20,650 nt of DNA, from assembly GCA_007134805.1 (NCBI GenBank), contig SLKB01000142.1, positions 1-20,650 on the forward strand, given 5' to 3'. Below, piece by piece: positions 1-9,526 of the stretch; the first letter of the stretch is position 1; every line of letters begins with the position of its first letter. The position numbers and the translations under genes are program-made. This DNA comes from Paracoccaceae bacterium (GTDB taxonomy: Bacteria; Pseudomonadota; Alphaproteobacteria; Rhodobacterales; Rhodobacteraceae). A model generated the notes under the pieces. The model saw nothing but the letters and a program-made list of their open reading frames with translations, had not been told where the DNA came from and ran no database searches.

Positions 1-302
1 AAGAATTGCGGATCCAGCCGGTCCACGCGGCCCGACCAGCCAAGGATCGTGGCGTCGAAATCCTGCTCGGAATAGAAGCGGTCCAGAAGCGTGCCGAATT
101 CCATGGGCCGCACCGACACGTCGAGCCCCAGCTCGCGCCAGGCTTCCGCGATGATGAAGGCACCCTCATAGCGGATCGGGTCATAGGATTCGGTGGTGGT
201 AAAGATCTCGACCGAGGGCACATGCTCCTGTGCGAGACCGGGTGCTGCAACCCCGGCGAGTGCCAGAACGGCGGTTCCGGCCAGCGTGAATTTGGGTTTC
301 AC
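1..302 (-). CDS. ABC transporter substrate-binding protein, family 5 (partial, N-terminus only)
   Basis: The reading frame starts with GTG at 302 and runs off the left edge after 100 codons. A Shine-Dalgarno GGGAGAG sits 4 bases before the start. Residues 1-24 form a signal peptide (two basic residues, hydrophobic core, APGLA then Q25), so the product is periplasmic. The mature start, with VEIFTTTESYDPIRYEG followed by a segment ending in GWSGRVDRLDPQFF, resembles the oligopeptide/dipeptide/nickel (SBP_bac_5) class, in which this region opens the ligand lobe. The ligand cannot be told from this fragment. It lies downstream of the LacI gene on the same strand but is separated from it by a terminator, so it probably has its own promoter; none was convincing. 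It may be unrelated to the sulfonate genes. Confidence 0.75.
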   Translation of the reverse strand, partial: MKPKFTLAGTAVLALAGVAAPGLAQEHVPSVEIFTTTESYDPIRYEGAFIIAEAWRELGLDVSVRPMEFGTLLDRFYSEQDFDATILGWSGRVDRLDPQF

Positions 303-391
303 GTTACTCTCCCATAATTATCAGATTTTGTGGCACCGCGCCTCTGTCGCGCAGTCGTTCGGCGCAATCACAAGGGTAGTCCGCGTCAGCC

Positions 392-410
392 GGGCGGGTC
401 AACCCCGCCC
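392..410. other. GC-rich perfect inverted repeat in the lacI-SBP gap
   Basis: A 7-bp perfect inverted repeat, GGGCGGG (392-398) and CCCGCCC (404-410), has a 5-base loop. No T-run follows on either strand. It may be an accessory terminator or an mRNA-stabilising hairpin ahead of the solute-binding protein gene. I see no clear promoter in the rest of this gap (303-497). Confidence 0.4.
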
Positions 411-445
411 CCCGAGATCGCGGCCCGCCCATCGGATCGATGAGG

Positions 446-479
446 AAAAACCTGGCGCAGGCAGTGAAATCCGCGCCAG
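446..479 (-). terminator. Rho-independent terminator of the LacI-family gene
   Basis: Read on the minus strand just after the lacI stop, a 7-bp stem CTGGCGC/GCGCCAG (452-458 and 473-479 on the plus strand) with a 14-base loop is followed after one base by TTTTT (450-446). This is the classic stem plus T-run. It separates the regulator from the family 5 binding protein gene downstream. Confidence 0.7.
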
Positions 480-497
480 AGGGCTGTCCGCGATGGC

Positions 498-1526
498 TCA
501 GCCGACCGCAGCGGTCGAGCGGCGCACCACCAGATTGATCGGCAGATGGGTGCATTGCGCCTTCGAGCCCGCCGGGCGATCGAGGCGGCGCAGCATCATC
601 GCCGCGGCCTCGGCGCCGATACTGGCGGCGGGCATGTCGATCGTCGTGAGCGAGGGCGCGACATGCGCGGCCATGTCGACATTGTCGATCCCCGCGAATG
701 AGATCTCGGCCGGCACCTTGATCCCGCGCCCCTGCGCCTCGATCATCCCGCCGATCGCGAGCAGATCGATTGTGCCGATGATCGCACTCGGCGGCGGCAT
801 CAGTTCGAGAAGCATTGCACTGCCGCTGCGCCCGGCCGCGATCGAGAGCGGCTGTTCGCTGATCATGCTGCGCGGCAGGGCCAGCCCCGCGTCGGCCAGC
901 GCCGCCCGGATCCCTGCAAGCCGCGCCTGCTGGCGGTCATTGTTCGACAGCACACCACTGATCACCCCGATCCGACGATGCCCGAGCGCGAGGACATGCT
1001 GCGCGATCTCGCGCCCGGCGCGGTGATTGTCGACCAGCACCCGATCATGGGCATCAACCCCTTCCCAGAGCTGCACAAGCGGCACATCGGCGTTCGCGAT
1101 CAGCGCCCATGTCGATCTCGGCCGCTCGGCCCCCACCACAATGAGCCCGTCCACCCCATGCGAGACCAGTTGCGCCAGCGCCGCCGCTTCGGCCTTGGGG
1201 TCGTATTCATGCGAGGCGATCAGAAGTTGATAGCCCTCCGTCGAAAACGCTTTCTGCATCTCATGCAGGCAGGCGGAAAAGATCGGGCTGTTGAGCGTGG
1301 GCACGGCGACCCCGATGGTGTTCGACCGCCCCGAGACGAGCGCGCGCGCGCGCCGGTTCGGCATGTAGCCAAGCCCGGATGCCACGGACTGGATCTTGCG
1401 CAGGGTTTCCGGCTGGACAAGGCGCGGCTCTGACAGGGCGCGCGACACGGTCGCGATCGAGACCCCGGCAGTGCGGGCGATATCGGCGAGTGTTGGCTTC
1501 TGCTTGCGGACCATGGCGCGCAACAT
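498..1526 (-). CDS. LacI-family transcriptional regulator
   Basis: A 342-residue protein of normal LacI/GalR length. The N-terminal helix-turn-helix is clear at about residues 12-31 (TLADIARTAGVSIATVSRAL). It is followed by the hinge helix (RRARALVSGRSNTIGVAVP) and a periplasmic-binding-protein-like effector domain to the end. Two starts are possible, 1526 (used here) and 1514 (MVRKQKPTLADIA); neither has a good Shine-Dalgarno, and the second gives a more typical LacI N-terminus. The gene is divergent from the ABC importer/hpsN unit, and a LacI-type operator lies before that unit at 1639-1652, so it most likely represses it. The effector is unknown; a DHPS-related or aminosulfonate compound is an inference. 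It ends in its own terminator at 446-479. Confidence 0.93.
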   Translation of the reverse strand: MLRAMVRKQKPTLADIARTAGVSIATVSRALSEPRLVQPETLRKIQSVASGLGYMPNRRARALVSGRSNTIGVAVPTLNSPIFSACLHEMQKAFSTEGYQLLIASHEYDPKAEAAALAQLVSHGVDGLIVVGAERPRSTWALIANADVPLVQLWEGVDAHDRVLVDNHRAGREIAQHVLALGHRRIGVISGVLSNNDRQQARLAGIRAALADAGLALPRSMISEQPLSIAAGRSGSAMLLELMPPPSAIIGTIDLLAIGGMIEAQGRGIKVPAEISFAGIDNVDMAAHVAPSLTTIDMPAASIGAEAAAMMLRRLDRPAGSKAQCTHLPINLVVRRSTAAVG

Positions 1527-1528
1527 TC

Positions 1529-1542
1529 ATGAAAATTTTCAT
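1529..1542. promoter_or_regulatory. Perfect 14-bp palindrome at the lacI start
   Basis: ATGAAAATTTTCAT is a perfect palindrome centred between 1535 and 1536, ending only 2 bases before the outer lacI start codon. It lacks the central CG usual in LacI operators, so it may be an autoregulatory site of lower affinity or a site for another factor. A related core (GAAATTTTC) occurs at 20408-20416 before the dehydratase gene. Confidence 0.4.
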
Positions 1543-1595
1543 TCACTAGAGAAGCTGTAAGATGTTTTTTTTGAGCTGCAAAGCCATTTTTTCAA

Positions 1596-1601
1596 TTGAC
1601 A
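1596..1601 (+). promoter_or_regulatory. Candidate -35 box of the ABC importer/hpsN unit
   Basis: TTGACA is a perfect sigma-70 -35 hexamer in a locally AT-rich stretch of the 150-base divergent gap. No good -10 hexamer is found 16-18 bases downstream (1618-1625 reads GAAACGTT), so promoter strength probably depends on other factors. The operator at 1639-1652 lies downstream of it, as expected for repression at or after the start site. Confidence 0.4.
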
Positions 1602-1638
1602 TGGCGGTAGTCGACGTGAAACGTTCCTCAAAGACGCA

Positions 1639-1652
1639 TGAAAGCGTTTGCA
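1639..1652. promoter_or_regulatory. LacI-type operator before the importer operon
   Basis: TGAAAGCGTTTGCA fits the LacI/CcpA-style pattern TGNNANCGNTNNCA with a central CG. With one flanking base each side (1638-1653), 12 of 16 positions are symmetric. It lies 25 bases before the GTG start of the first permease and about 110 bases from the divergent LacI gene. A weaker site of the same style, GAAACGTTCC (1618-1627), lies just upstream. Confidence 0.65.
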
Positions 1653-1676
1653 TAGTTGCCAGGGGAGGGGGAACGC

Positions 1677-2459
1677 GTGCCAAGACGGGTCACCATCGGA
1701 TTTGCGACCATCTTTACGGTCCTGGTGCTGTGGCTCATGCTCAGCACTGTTCTGGCGGTGATCCCATCCGGGCGCTTCCCGTCACCGGCCGAGACCTGGT
1801 CGGCGCTCGTGCATGTCTCGGGGCGCGGCTATGGCGGCGGCGATCTGATGATGCATGTCTACAACTCGCTCCGCCTCGTGGTGATGGGCTTTCTCTTTGC
1901 CATCTTCACAGGCGTCCCGCTGGGCCTGCTGATGGGCTGGAGCCGGCGTGCCGAGGCGCTGATCAACCCGATCTTCCTCATCATCCGCCCGATCCCGCCG
2001 CTTGCCTGGATCCCGCTTGCGATCCTCTGGCTGGGCCTGGGCGATGCCGCGAAGATCATGGTGATCTGGTTCTCGGCCTTCGTGCCTTCGGTCATCAACA
2101 CCTATGCGGGCGTGCGCAATATTGACCGCCCCATGCTCGAGGCCGCCTACATGCTCGGAATGCCCCGGTTGCGGTTTGTCAGCGAAGTGCTGATCCCCGG
2201 GGCAAGCCCGATGATCTTCACCGGGCTGCGCCTGTCGCTGCAGGCGTCCTGGACGACGCTGGTCGCGGCAGAGCTTGTGGGGGCGTTCTACGGGATCGGT
2301 CGCGTGCTCAATGTCGCGCAGCAAGACCTTTATCCCGGCATGATCCTCGTGGGGATGATCGCTGTCGCGATCCTCGGCTGGGGGACAACGCGGGCACTGG
2401 GCGTGGTCGAGGCCAGGGCATTGCGCTGGAACACGGCTGCGCTGGCAGCGAAAGGGTAA
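1677..2459 (+). CDS. ABC transporter permease, SsuC/TauC type (first of two)
   Basis: A 260-residue inner-membrane permease of the BPD_transp_1 class used by taurine, alkanesulfonate and nitrate importers. Hydrophobic segments begin at residue 8. The EAA coupling loop that contacts the ATPase is visible as EAAYMLGMPRLRF followed by the typical LIPGASPMIFTGLRLSL. I chose GTG at 1677 because a strong purine run (AGGGGAGGGGG, 1661-1671) sits 5 bases before it; a TTG at 1656 would add seven residues but has no ribosome site. The next permease starts 3 bases after the stop, so the two are translationally linked. The substrate is probably an organosulfonate, judged from the genes that follow. Confidence 0.9.
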   Translation: MPRRVTIGFATIFTVLVLWLMLSTVLAVIPSGRFPSPAETWSALVHVSGRGYGGGDLMMHVYNSLRLVVMGFLFAIFTGVPLGLLMGWSRRAEALINPIFLIIRPIPPLAWIPLAILWLGLGDAAKIMVIWFSAFVPSVINTYAGVRNIDRPMLEAAYMLGMPRLRFVSEVLIPGASPMIFTGLRLSLQASWTTLVAAELVGAFYGIGRVLNVAQQDLYPGMILVGMIAVAILGWGTTRALGVVEARALRWNTAALAAKG

Positions 2460-2462
2460 GCC

Positions 2463-3248
2463 ATGCAGAAGTCGATTTCACTCACCGAATCGATCATCCT
2501 GGGCTGCATCGGGCTCATTGGCTTCATCGGCTTGTGGCATGGCTTGTCGGTCAGCGGGCTGTTCCCGTCGGTTTTCCTGCCCTCGCCTATCGAGGTTTAT
2601 GACCGCTTCATGGTGCTTCTGGACCGCCGCTTTGCCGGCGCGACCCTGCCCGCGCACATGCTGGCAAGTTTCGAGCGCTTTGCCTACGGGTTCATCCTCG
2701 CGGCGGTGATCGGCATACCGCTGGGGCTGCTGATGGGGTGGTATCAACTGCTCGACGAGATCGTCTCGCCGCTCTTTGACGCGCTGCGCTTTGTTGCGCC
2801 CATCGCCTGGGTGCCCTTCGCCGCGCTCTGGTTCGGCACGGGCATCGGCGGGCCGATCATGATCATCTTTGCCGGCGCCTTTCCGCCTTGCGTGATCAAT
2901 GCCTATCGGGGGGCCAAATTCGTCGACCCGCGCCTGATCGAAGCTGCGAACATGCTCGGAACCCCCTCGCACCGGGTGATCCGCGAGGTGCTGCTGCCCT
3001 CGTCGGTGCCCTCGATCATCTCCGGCCTGCGCGTCTCGGCGGGGCTGGGGTGGCAATCGCTTGTGGGGGCCGAGCTGATCGTCGCCTCGGCGGGGGTCGG
3101 CTACATGATGGTGCAGGGACAGGCCAATATCCAGACGCATACCGTGATGGCCGGCATGGTTGCCATCGGCCTTGTCGGGCTCGCGCTCGACTCAGCGCTG
3201 CGGCTGGTCGAACGCATCATCCAGCGCCGCCGCGGGCTGGACCAGTAA
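2463..3248 (+). CDS. ABC transporter permease, SsuC/TauC type (second of two)
   Basis: A 261-residue paralogue of the preceding permease, with the same hydrophobic layout and an EAA loop (EAANMLGTPSHRVIREVLLPS). Taurine and alkanesulfonate importers usually use one permease gene, presumably as a homodimer. Two different permeases in a row suggest a heterodimeric channel, which is known in other branches of this superfamily. The start ATG at 2463 follows the previous stop by 3 bases, and the ATPase gene begins 24 bases after its end. Confidence 0.9.
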   Translation: MQKSISLTESIILGCIGLIGFIGLWHGLSVSGLFPSVFLPSPIEVYDRFMVLLDRRFAGATLPAHMLASFERFAYGFILAAVIGIPLGLLMGWYQLLDEIVSPLFDALRFVAPIAWVPFAALWFGTGIGGPIMIIFAGAFPPCVINAYRGAKFVDPRLIEAANMLGTPSHRVIREVLLPSSVPSIISGLRVSAGLGWQSLVGAELIVASAGVGYMMVQGQANIQTHTVMAGMVAIGLVGLALDSALRLVERIIQRRRGLDQ

Positions 3249-3272
3249 CCCGCGAACCTGAAGGAGATTGCC

Positions 3273-4070
3273 ATGGGTGTCATCGAGTTCAAGAATGTGG
3301 GCAAGATCTTCGGATCCCGAGCCTCGGGCTTCGTCGCCCTCGAGGATATCAACCTCGAGATCCGAGACAAGGAATTCGTGGCCATTGTCGGCCCGTCGGG
3401 CTGCGGCAAGACCACCTGTCTGCGCATGGTCGCGGGCTTCGAGCCGGCCACAGACGGCGTCGTCTCGGTCGACGGCAACCCCATCAAGCGCCCCGGGCCC
3501 GACCGGGCGGTGGTGTTCCAGCAATTCGCGCTGTTCCCGTGGAAGACTGTCTACGAGAATATCGATCTTGGCCTGCGCAATCTCAATGTGAGCCGCCCCG
3601 AGCGGCGGGAGCGGATCGACGCGATCCTCACGCTGATGAACCTCACCGCCTATGCCAAGCATTTCCCGCATCAGCTCTCGGGGGGCATGCAGCAGCGCGT
3701 GGCGATCGCGCGCGCCTATGTGCTCGATCCCGATGTGCTGTTGATGGACGAGCCGTTCGGCGCACTCGATGCCCAGACCCGCGTCGTGATGCAGGAAGAA
3801 CTCGTGCGGCTGGCGCGCAAGAACCCGCGCTCGGTCCTGTTCATCACCCATGCGGTGGAAGAGGCCGTCTATCTTGCGGACCGCGTCGCCATCATGACCC
3901 GCGCGCCCGGGCGGATCAAGGAAGTGCTCGATGTGGCCTCGATCCGCAATGCCGAGAACTGGGACAGCCATGAGAAGATCGAGGATGTGATGGATCTCGA
4001 AAGCTTCGTGCATCTGCGCACGCATATCTGGCGCAGCCTGCGCGAAGAAAAGGCCGCCCAACACGCCTGA
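3273..4070 (+). CDS. ABC transporter ATP-binding protein, SsuB/TauB type
   Basis: A 265-residue ATPase that energises the importer from the cytoplasmic side. All motifs are intact: Walker A GPSGCGKTT (40-48), Q-loop FQQFALFPW (82-90), signature LSGGMQQR (135-142), Walker B VLLMDEP (155-161) with D-loop GALD, and the switch histidine H193. The FPW after the Q-loop is typical of the nitrate/sulfonate/taurine subgroup. AAGGAG (3261-3266) lies 6 bases before the ATG. The C-terminal tail of about 40 residues resembles that of TauB/SsuB relatives. The unit continues with the binding protein 57 bases downstream. Confidence 0.93.
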   Translation: MGVIEFKNVGKIFGSRASGFVALEDINLEIRDKEFVAIVGPSGCGKTTCLRMVAGFEPATDGVVSVDGNPIKRPGPDRAVVFQQFALFPWKTVYENIDLGLRNLNVSRPERRERIDAILTLMNLTAYAKHFPHQLSGGMQQRVAIARAYVLDPDVLLMDEPFGALDAQTRVVMQEELVRLARKNPRSVLFITHAVEEAVYLADRVAIMTRAPGRIKEVLDVASIRNAENWDSHEKIEDVMDLESFVHLRTHIWRSLREEKAAQHA

Positions 4071-4127
4071 GCCGGTCCGACAGGACCAACACCCGACCCA
4101 ACAAGACCAACAAGGAGGAGACGACCC

Positions 4128-6556
<2,429 letters not shown>

Positions 6557-6559
6557 GCC

Positions 6560-7771
6560 ATGGCGCCTCTGCCGGATCTGGGCCGCCCGCCGGACATCCC
6601 GCAACAGGCGATTGCGGATGCGCAGGCGCTGCTCGCCTCCGGGCGGCTCCACCGCTATGCCGAGGCGGGTGGCGATGGTGGCCCGGTCGCAGCACTCGAG
6701 CGCGAGTTCGCAGCGCTGATCGGGTGCCGCTATGCCGTTGCCGTGAATTCCTGCGGCTCTGCCCTGTTTCTCGCGCTCAAGGCCGCGGATCTGCGCCCCG
6801 GTGATCCGGTTCTGATGAACGCCTTCACGCTCACACCCGTGCCCGGCGCGATCGACCATATCGGCGCCCAGCCGGTTCTGGTCGAGATTACCGAAGATCT
6901 GACAATCGATTTCGATGACCTGCGCGCGAAGGCCCGCAGCAGTGGCGCGCGTGTGCTGATGCTTTCGCATATGCGCGGCCATCTGTGCGATCTCGACGCG
7001 CTGTCGCAGATCTGCGCCGAGGACGGACTCACCCTGATCGAGGATTGCGCGCACACCCTCGGGGCAAGCTGGGCGGGCCGTTCCGCGGGCAGTTTCGGGC
7101 GCGTGGGCTGTTTCAGCTTTCAGTCCGGCAAGCATGTCAACACTGGCGAAGGCGGCGTTCTGGTCACCGATGATCCCGACATTGCTGCGCGCGCCATCCT
7201 GCATTCGGGCAGCTACATGCTTTATGGCCAGCATGGCACAGTGCCGCCCGATGCGGTGATGGCGCGCTGGCGCGGCCGGTGCGGCAATTACAGCCTGCGC
7301 ATGTCGGCGCTGGTCGCCACCCTTGCGCGTCCGCAACTGCCGCTCTTGCCCGCGCGCGTGGCCGACTGGAACGCGAGCCATGACCGGATCGCCGCGCGGC
7401 TTGGCGAATGCCCGCATTTCCGGCTGCCACACCGCCCCGAGCCCGAGGCCTATGCCCAAAGCTCGCTGCAATTTCAACTGACAGAGTTCGACCCACCCCG
7501 GATCGCGGCTTTCGTGGCCCGCGCGCGCGATCGCGGGCTCTGGGTGAAATGGTTCGGGACCGAAACTGCCGAAGGGTATAATTCCAACCCCGCGCAATGG
7601 CCCGGCGCGCATGTCTCCGAAGTGCCGCGCGCCTTTGCGTTGCAACAGCGCCTGTGCGATATCCGGCTGCCCCTGCGCCTGAGCGCGGCGCAATGCGATG
7701 ACATCGCCGAAACGCTGATCGCCGCGACAGATGCAGTGGCGCAAGGACAGGGCGGCCATGCCAGGGCTTGA
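6560..7771 (+). CDS. DegT/DnrJ/EryC1-family PLP aminotransferase
   Basis: A 403-residue protein with the fold-type I features of this family: the phosphate-cup segment NSCGSALFLAL (63-73), EDCAHTLGAS (161-170, D162 contacts the pyridine nitrogen) and the Schiff-base lysine K191 in CFSFQSGKHVNTGEGG. Such enzymes usually transaminate keto sugars, but no sugar or polysaccharide genes are nearby. It lies between hpsN (3-base gap) and the HpsO-like SDR (14-base overlap), so it should act in the same pathway. I infer that it exchanges an amino group with 3-hydroxy-2-oxopropane-1-sulfonate or a close relative, for example to open cysteinolate (2-amino-3-hydroxypropanesulfonate). That role is not shown by sequence alone. 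Confidence 0.9.
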   Translation: MAPLPDLGRPPDIPQQAIADAQALLASGRLHRYAEAGGDGGPVAALEREFAALIGCRYAVAVNSCGSALFLALKAADLRPGDPVLMNAFTLTPVPGAIDHIGAQPVLVEITEDLTIDFDDLRAKARSSGARVLMLSHMRGHLCDLDALSQICAEDGLTLIEDCAHTLGASWAGRSAGSFGRVGCFSFQSGKHVNTGEGGVLVTDDPDIAARAILHSGSYMLYGQHGTVPPDAVMARWRGRCGNYSLRMSALVATLARPQLPLLPARVADWNASHDRIAARLGECPHFRLPHRPEPEAYAQSSLQFQLTEFDPPRIAAFVARARDRGLWVKWFGTETAEGYNSNPAQWPGAHVSEVPRAFALQQRLCDIRLPLRLSAAQCDDIAETLIAATDAVAQGQGGHARA

Positions 7772-8516
7772 CGGGCTCTTCGATCTGACAGGCCGCCGCG
7801 CGCTGGTGACGGGCGGCAATTCGGGCATCGGGCTCGCCATGGCGCGCGCGCTGGGGCTACAGGGCGCGTCGGTCGATCTTGCCGCCCGCTCGGCACCGGG
7901 CCTCGAAGTCGCATGCGCCGATCTGGCCGAGGCCGGGATCAGCGCGCGCGCGCATCCCACCGATCTGACCGACCCCGCCGCGCTCGAACGGCTGGCCGCG
8001 GCCGTCTACGGCGCCGATATCGTGATCAACGCGGCCGGCGTGAACCTGCGCGAGCCCTATGCGCAGGTCACCCCCGAGGCCTTCGATCTGCACATGGCGC
8101 TGCATCTGCGCGCGCCCTTCCTGCTGGTGCAGCATCTGGCCCCGCAGATGGCGGCGCGCGGCTGGGGGCGCGTCGTCAACCTCGCCTCGCTGCAATCGGT
8201 GCGGGCCTTCGCCAATTCGGCCCCATACGGCGCGGCGAAAGGGGGGGTTGTGCAACTGACGCGCGCCATGGCGCAGGAATTCTCATGCCGGGGGATCACA
8301 TGCAACGCGATCGCGCCGGGCTTCTTCCCGACGCCGCTCACAGCCCCGGTTTTCGGCGATGCAGAGCTTGCCGCCGCCAATGCCGCGCGCACCGCCATCG
8401 GGCGCAACGGGGCGCTCGAAGATCTTTACGGCGCCACGATCTTCCTGTGCTCCGAGGCGTCGGGTTACATCACTGGCCAGACGCTCTTCGTCGATGGCGG
8501 GTTCACTGCGAAATGA
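7758..8516 (+). CDS. hpsO: Short-chain dehydrogenase/reductase, HpsO-like (DHPS 2-dehydrogenase candidate)
   Basis: A 252-residue classical SDR: cofactor motif TGGNSGIG (18-25), NAAG (91-94), catalytic S144, Y157 and K161 (YGAAK), and a PGFFPTPLT segment after the active site. The start at 7758 follows AAGGACAGGG and overlaps the aminotransferase stop by 14 bases; an upstream in-frame ATG at 7731 is less likely. In DHPS clusters two 2-dehydrogenases, HpsO and HpsP, interconvert DHPS enantiomers via the 2-keto compound. The hpsN - SDR - alcohol dehydrogenase order is why I propose HpsO. A gluconate 5-dehydrogenase-like activity cannot be excluded from sequence. Confidence 0.85.
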   Translation: MPGLDGLFDLTGRRALVTGGNSGIGLAMARALGLQGASVDLAARSAPGLEVACADLAEAGISARAHPTDLTDPAALERLAAAVYGADIVINAAGVNLREPYAQVTPEAFDLHMALHLRAPFLLVQHLAPQMAARGWGRVVNLASLQSVRAFANSAPYGAAKGGVVQLTRAMAQEFSCRGITCNAIAPGFFPTPLTAPVFGDAELAAANAARTAIGRNGALEDLYGATIFLCSEASGYITGQTLFVDGGFTAK

Positions 8517-8524
8517 GGTCTGCG

Positions 8525-9526
8525 ATGCGCGCGCTTGTCTATACTGGCCCGAACCAGATGACTCTCACCGATCAGCCCGTGCCCGAACCCGGCCCCGGCG
8601 AGGTGCTGGTCGCCGTTCACGCGGTCGGGATCTGCGGGTCTGACATGCATGCCTATCATGGGCATGACGACCGCCGCCCCGCGCCGCTGGTGCTGGGCCA
8701 CGAGGCCGCGGGCCTGATCGCCGCGGGTCCGCGCGAAGGCGCGCGGGTGGCGATCAATCCTCTGGTCGTCGATCCGGACTGCCCCATTGCGCGCGCAGGC
8801 CGCCCGCATCTCTCGCCCACGCGCGCGATCATCTCGATGCCGCCTCGCCCGGGCGCCTTTGCCGATTTCGTGACCATCCCTGAACGGAACCTCTTGCACG
8901 TGCCCGAGGGGCTCTCCCTGCAGGACGCGGCCCTTACCGAGCCTGTGGCCGTGTCCTGGCACGCGGTGCGCATCGGGCTCGCGAAACTGGACGCAGCGCC
9001 TGCGCGGGTGCTGGTGCAGGGCGGGGGGGCCATCGGGGTCGCCGCGGCCCTCATCGCGCGGCACCTGACCACGGCCCGGATCGATCTCGCCGAGCCGCAT
9101 CCGGGGCGCCGCGCCCTGCTTGCGCAGGAACCCCGCATCGAAAGCTTCGATCCGCGCGCGCATGATCCGGGCGAAAGCGCCTATGATCTGATCATCGACG
9201 CCGTGGGCGCGGTCGCGACGCGCCGTGACGCCTCGCGCCTCGTGCGCCCGGGCGGCGTGATCGTGCATGTGGGCCTGTTGCCGGGGCAGGAGGGGCTCGA
9301 TATCCGCCGCATCACCTTGCAGGAGATTACGCTGACGGGCAGCTATTGCTACACGCCCGAAGATTTCGCCGCAGCACTCGATGCGCTGGCCAAGGGCGCG
9401 CTTGGGCGGCTTGACTGGGTCGAGATGCGCCCGCTGTCGCTGGGGCCGCAGGCTTTTGCCGATCTCGATGCCGGCCGGGTCGATGCGGCCAAGATCGTGC
9501 TCGATCTCGCTCACAACTCCGCGTGA
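8525..9526 (+). CDS. hpsP: Zinc-type alcohol dehydrogenase, HpsP-like (DHPS 2-dehydrogenase candidate)
   Basis: A 333-residue medium-chain dehydrogenase. The catalytic zinc ligands are present (C37 in GICGSD, H59-E60 in GHEAAG, and E139 in TEPVAV), and the Rossmann motif is GGGAIG (166-171). The structural zinc lobe is degraded: the positions that normally hold four cysteines are D83, C86, A89 and S97, so only one remains. GAGG 6 bases upstream supports ATG 8525; an ATG at 8513 forming an ATGA overlap with the SDR stop is the alternative. With HpsO it would racemise DHPS, an inference from gene order. Its last 16 bases overlap the convergent gntR gene. Confidence 0.85.
   Translation: MRALVYTGPNQMTLTDQPVPEPGPGEVLVAVHAVGICGSDMHAYHGHDDRRPAPLVLGHEAAGLIAAGPREGARVAINPLVVDPDCPIARAGRPHLSPTRAIISMPPRPGAFADFVTIPERNLLHVPEGLSLQDAALTEPVAVSWHAVRIGLAKLDAAPARVLVQGGGAIGVAAALIARHLTTARIDLAEPHPGRRALLAQEPRIESFDPRAHDPGESAYDLIIDAVGAVATRRDASRLVRPGGVIVHVGLLPGQEGLDIRRITLQEITLTGSYCYTPEDFAAALDALAKGALGRLDWVEMRPLSLGPQAFADLDAGRVDAAKIVLDLAHNSA

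Noticed and set aside
4081..4115. CCAACA-like direct repeats in the ATPase to binding-protein gap
   Set aside because: Short, imperfect and low in complexity; no repeat unit long enough to be a functional array or CRISPR.
7913..8512. Upstream extension of the alcohol dehydrogenase frame through the SDR gene
   Set aside because: The frame is open by chance across the SDR, which has complete catalytic motifs in its own frame. A ribosome site and the family N-terminus fix the start at 8525.
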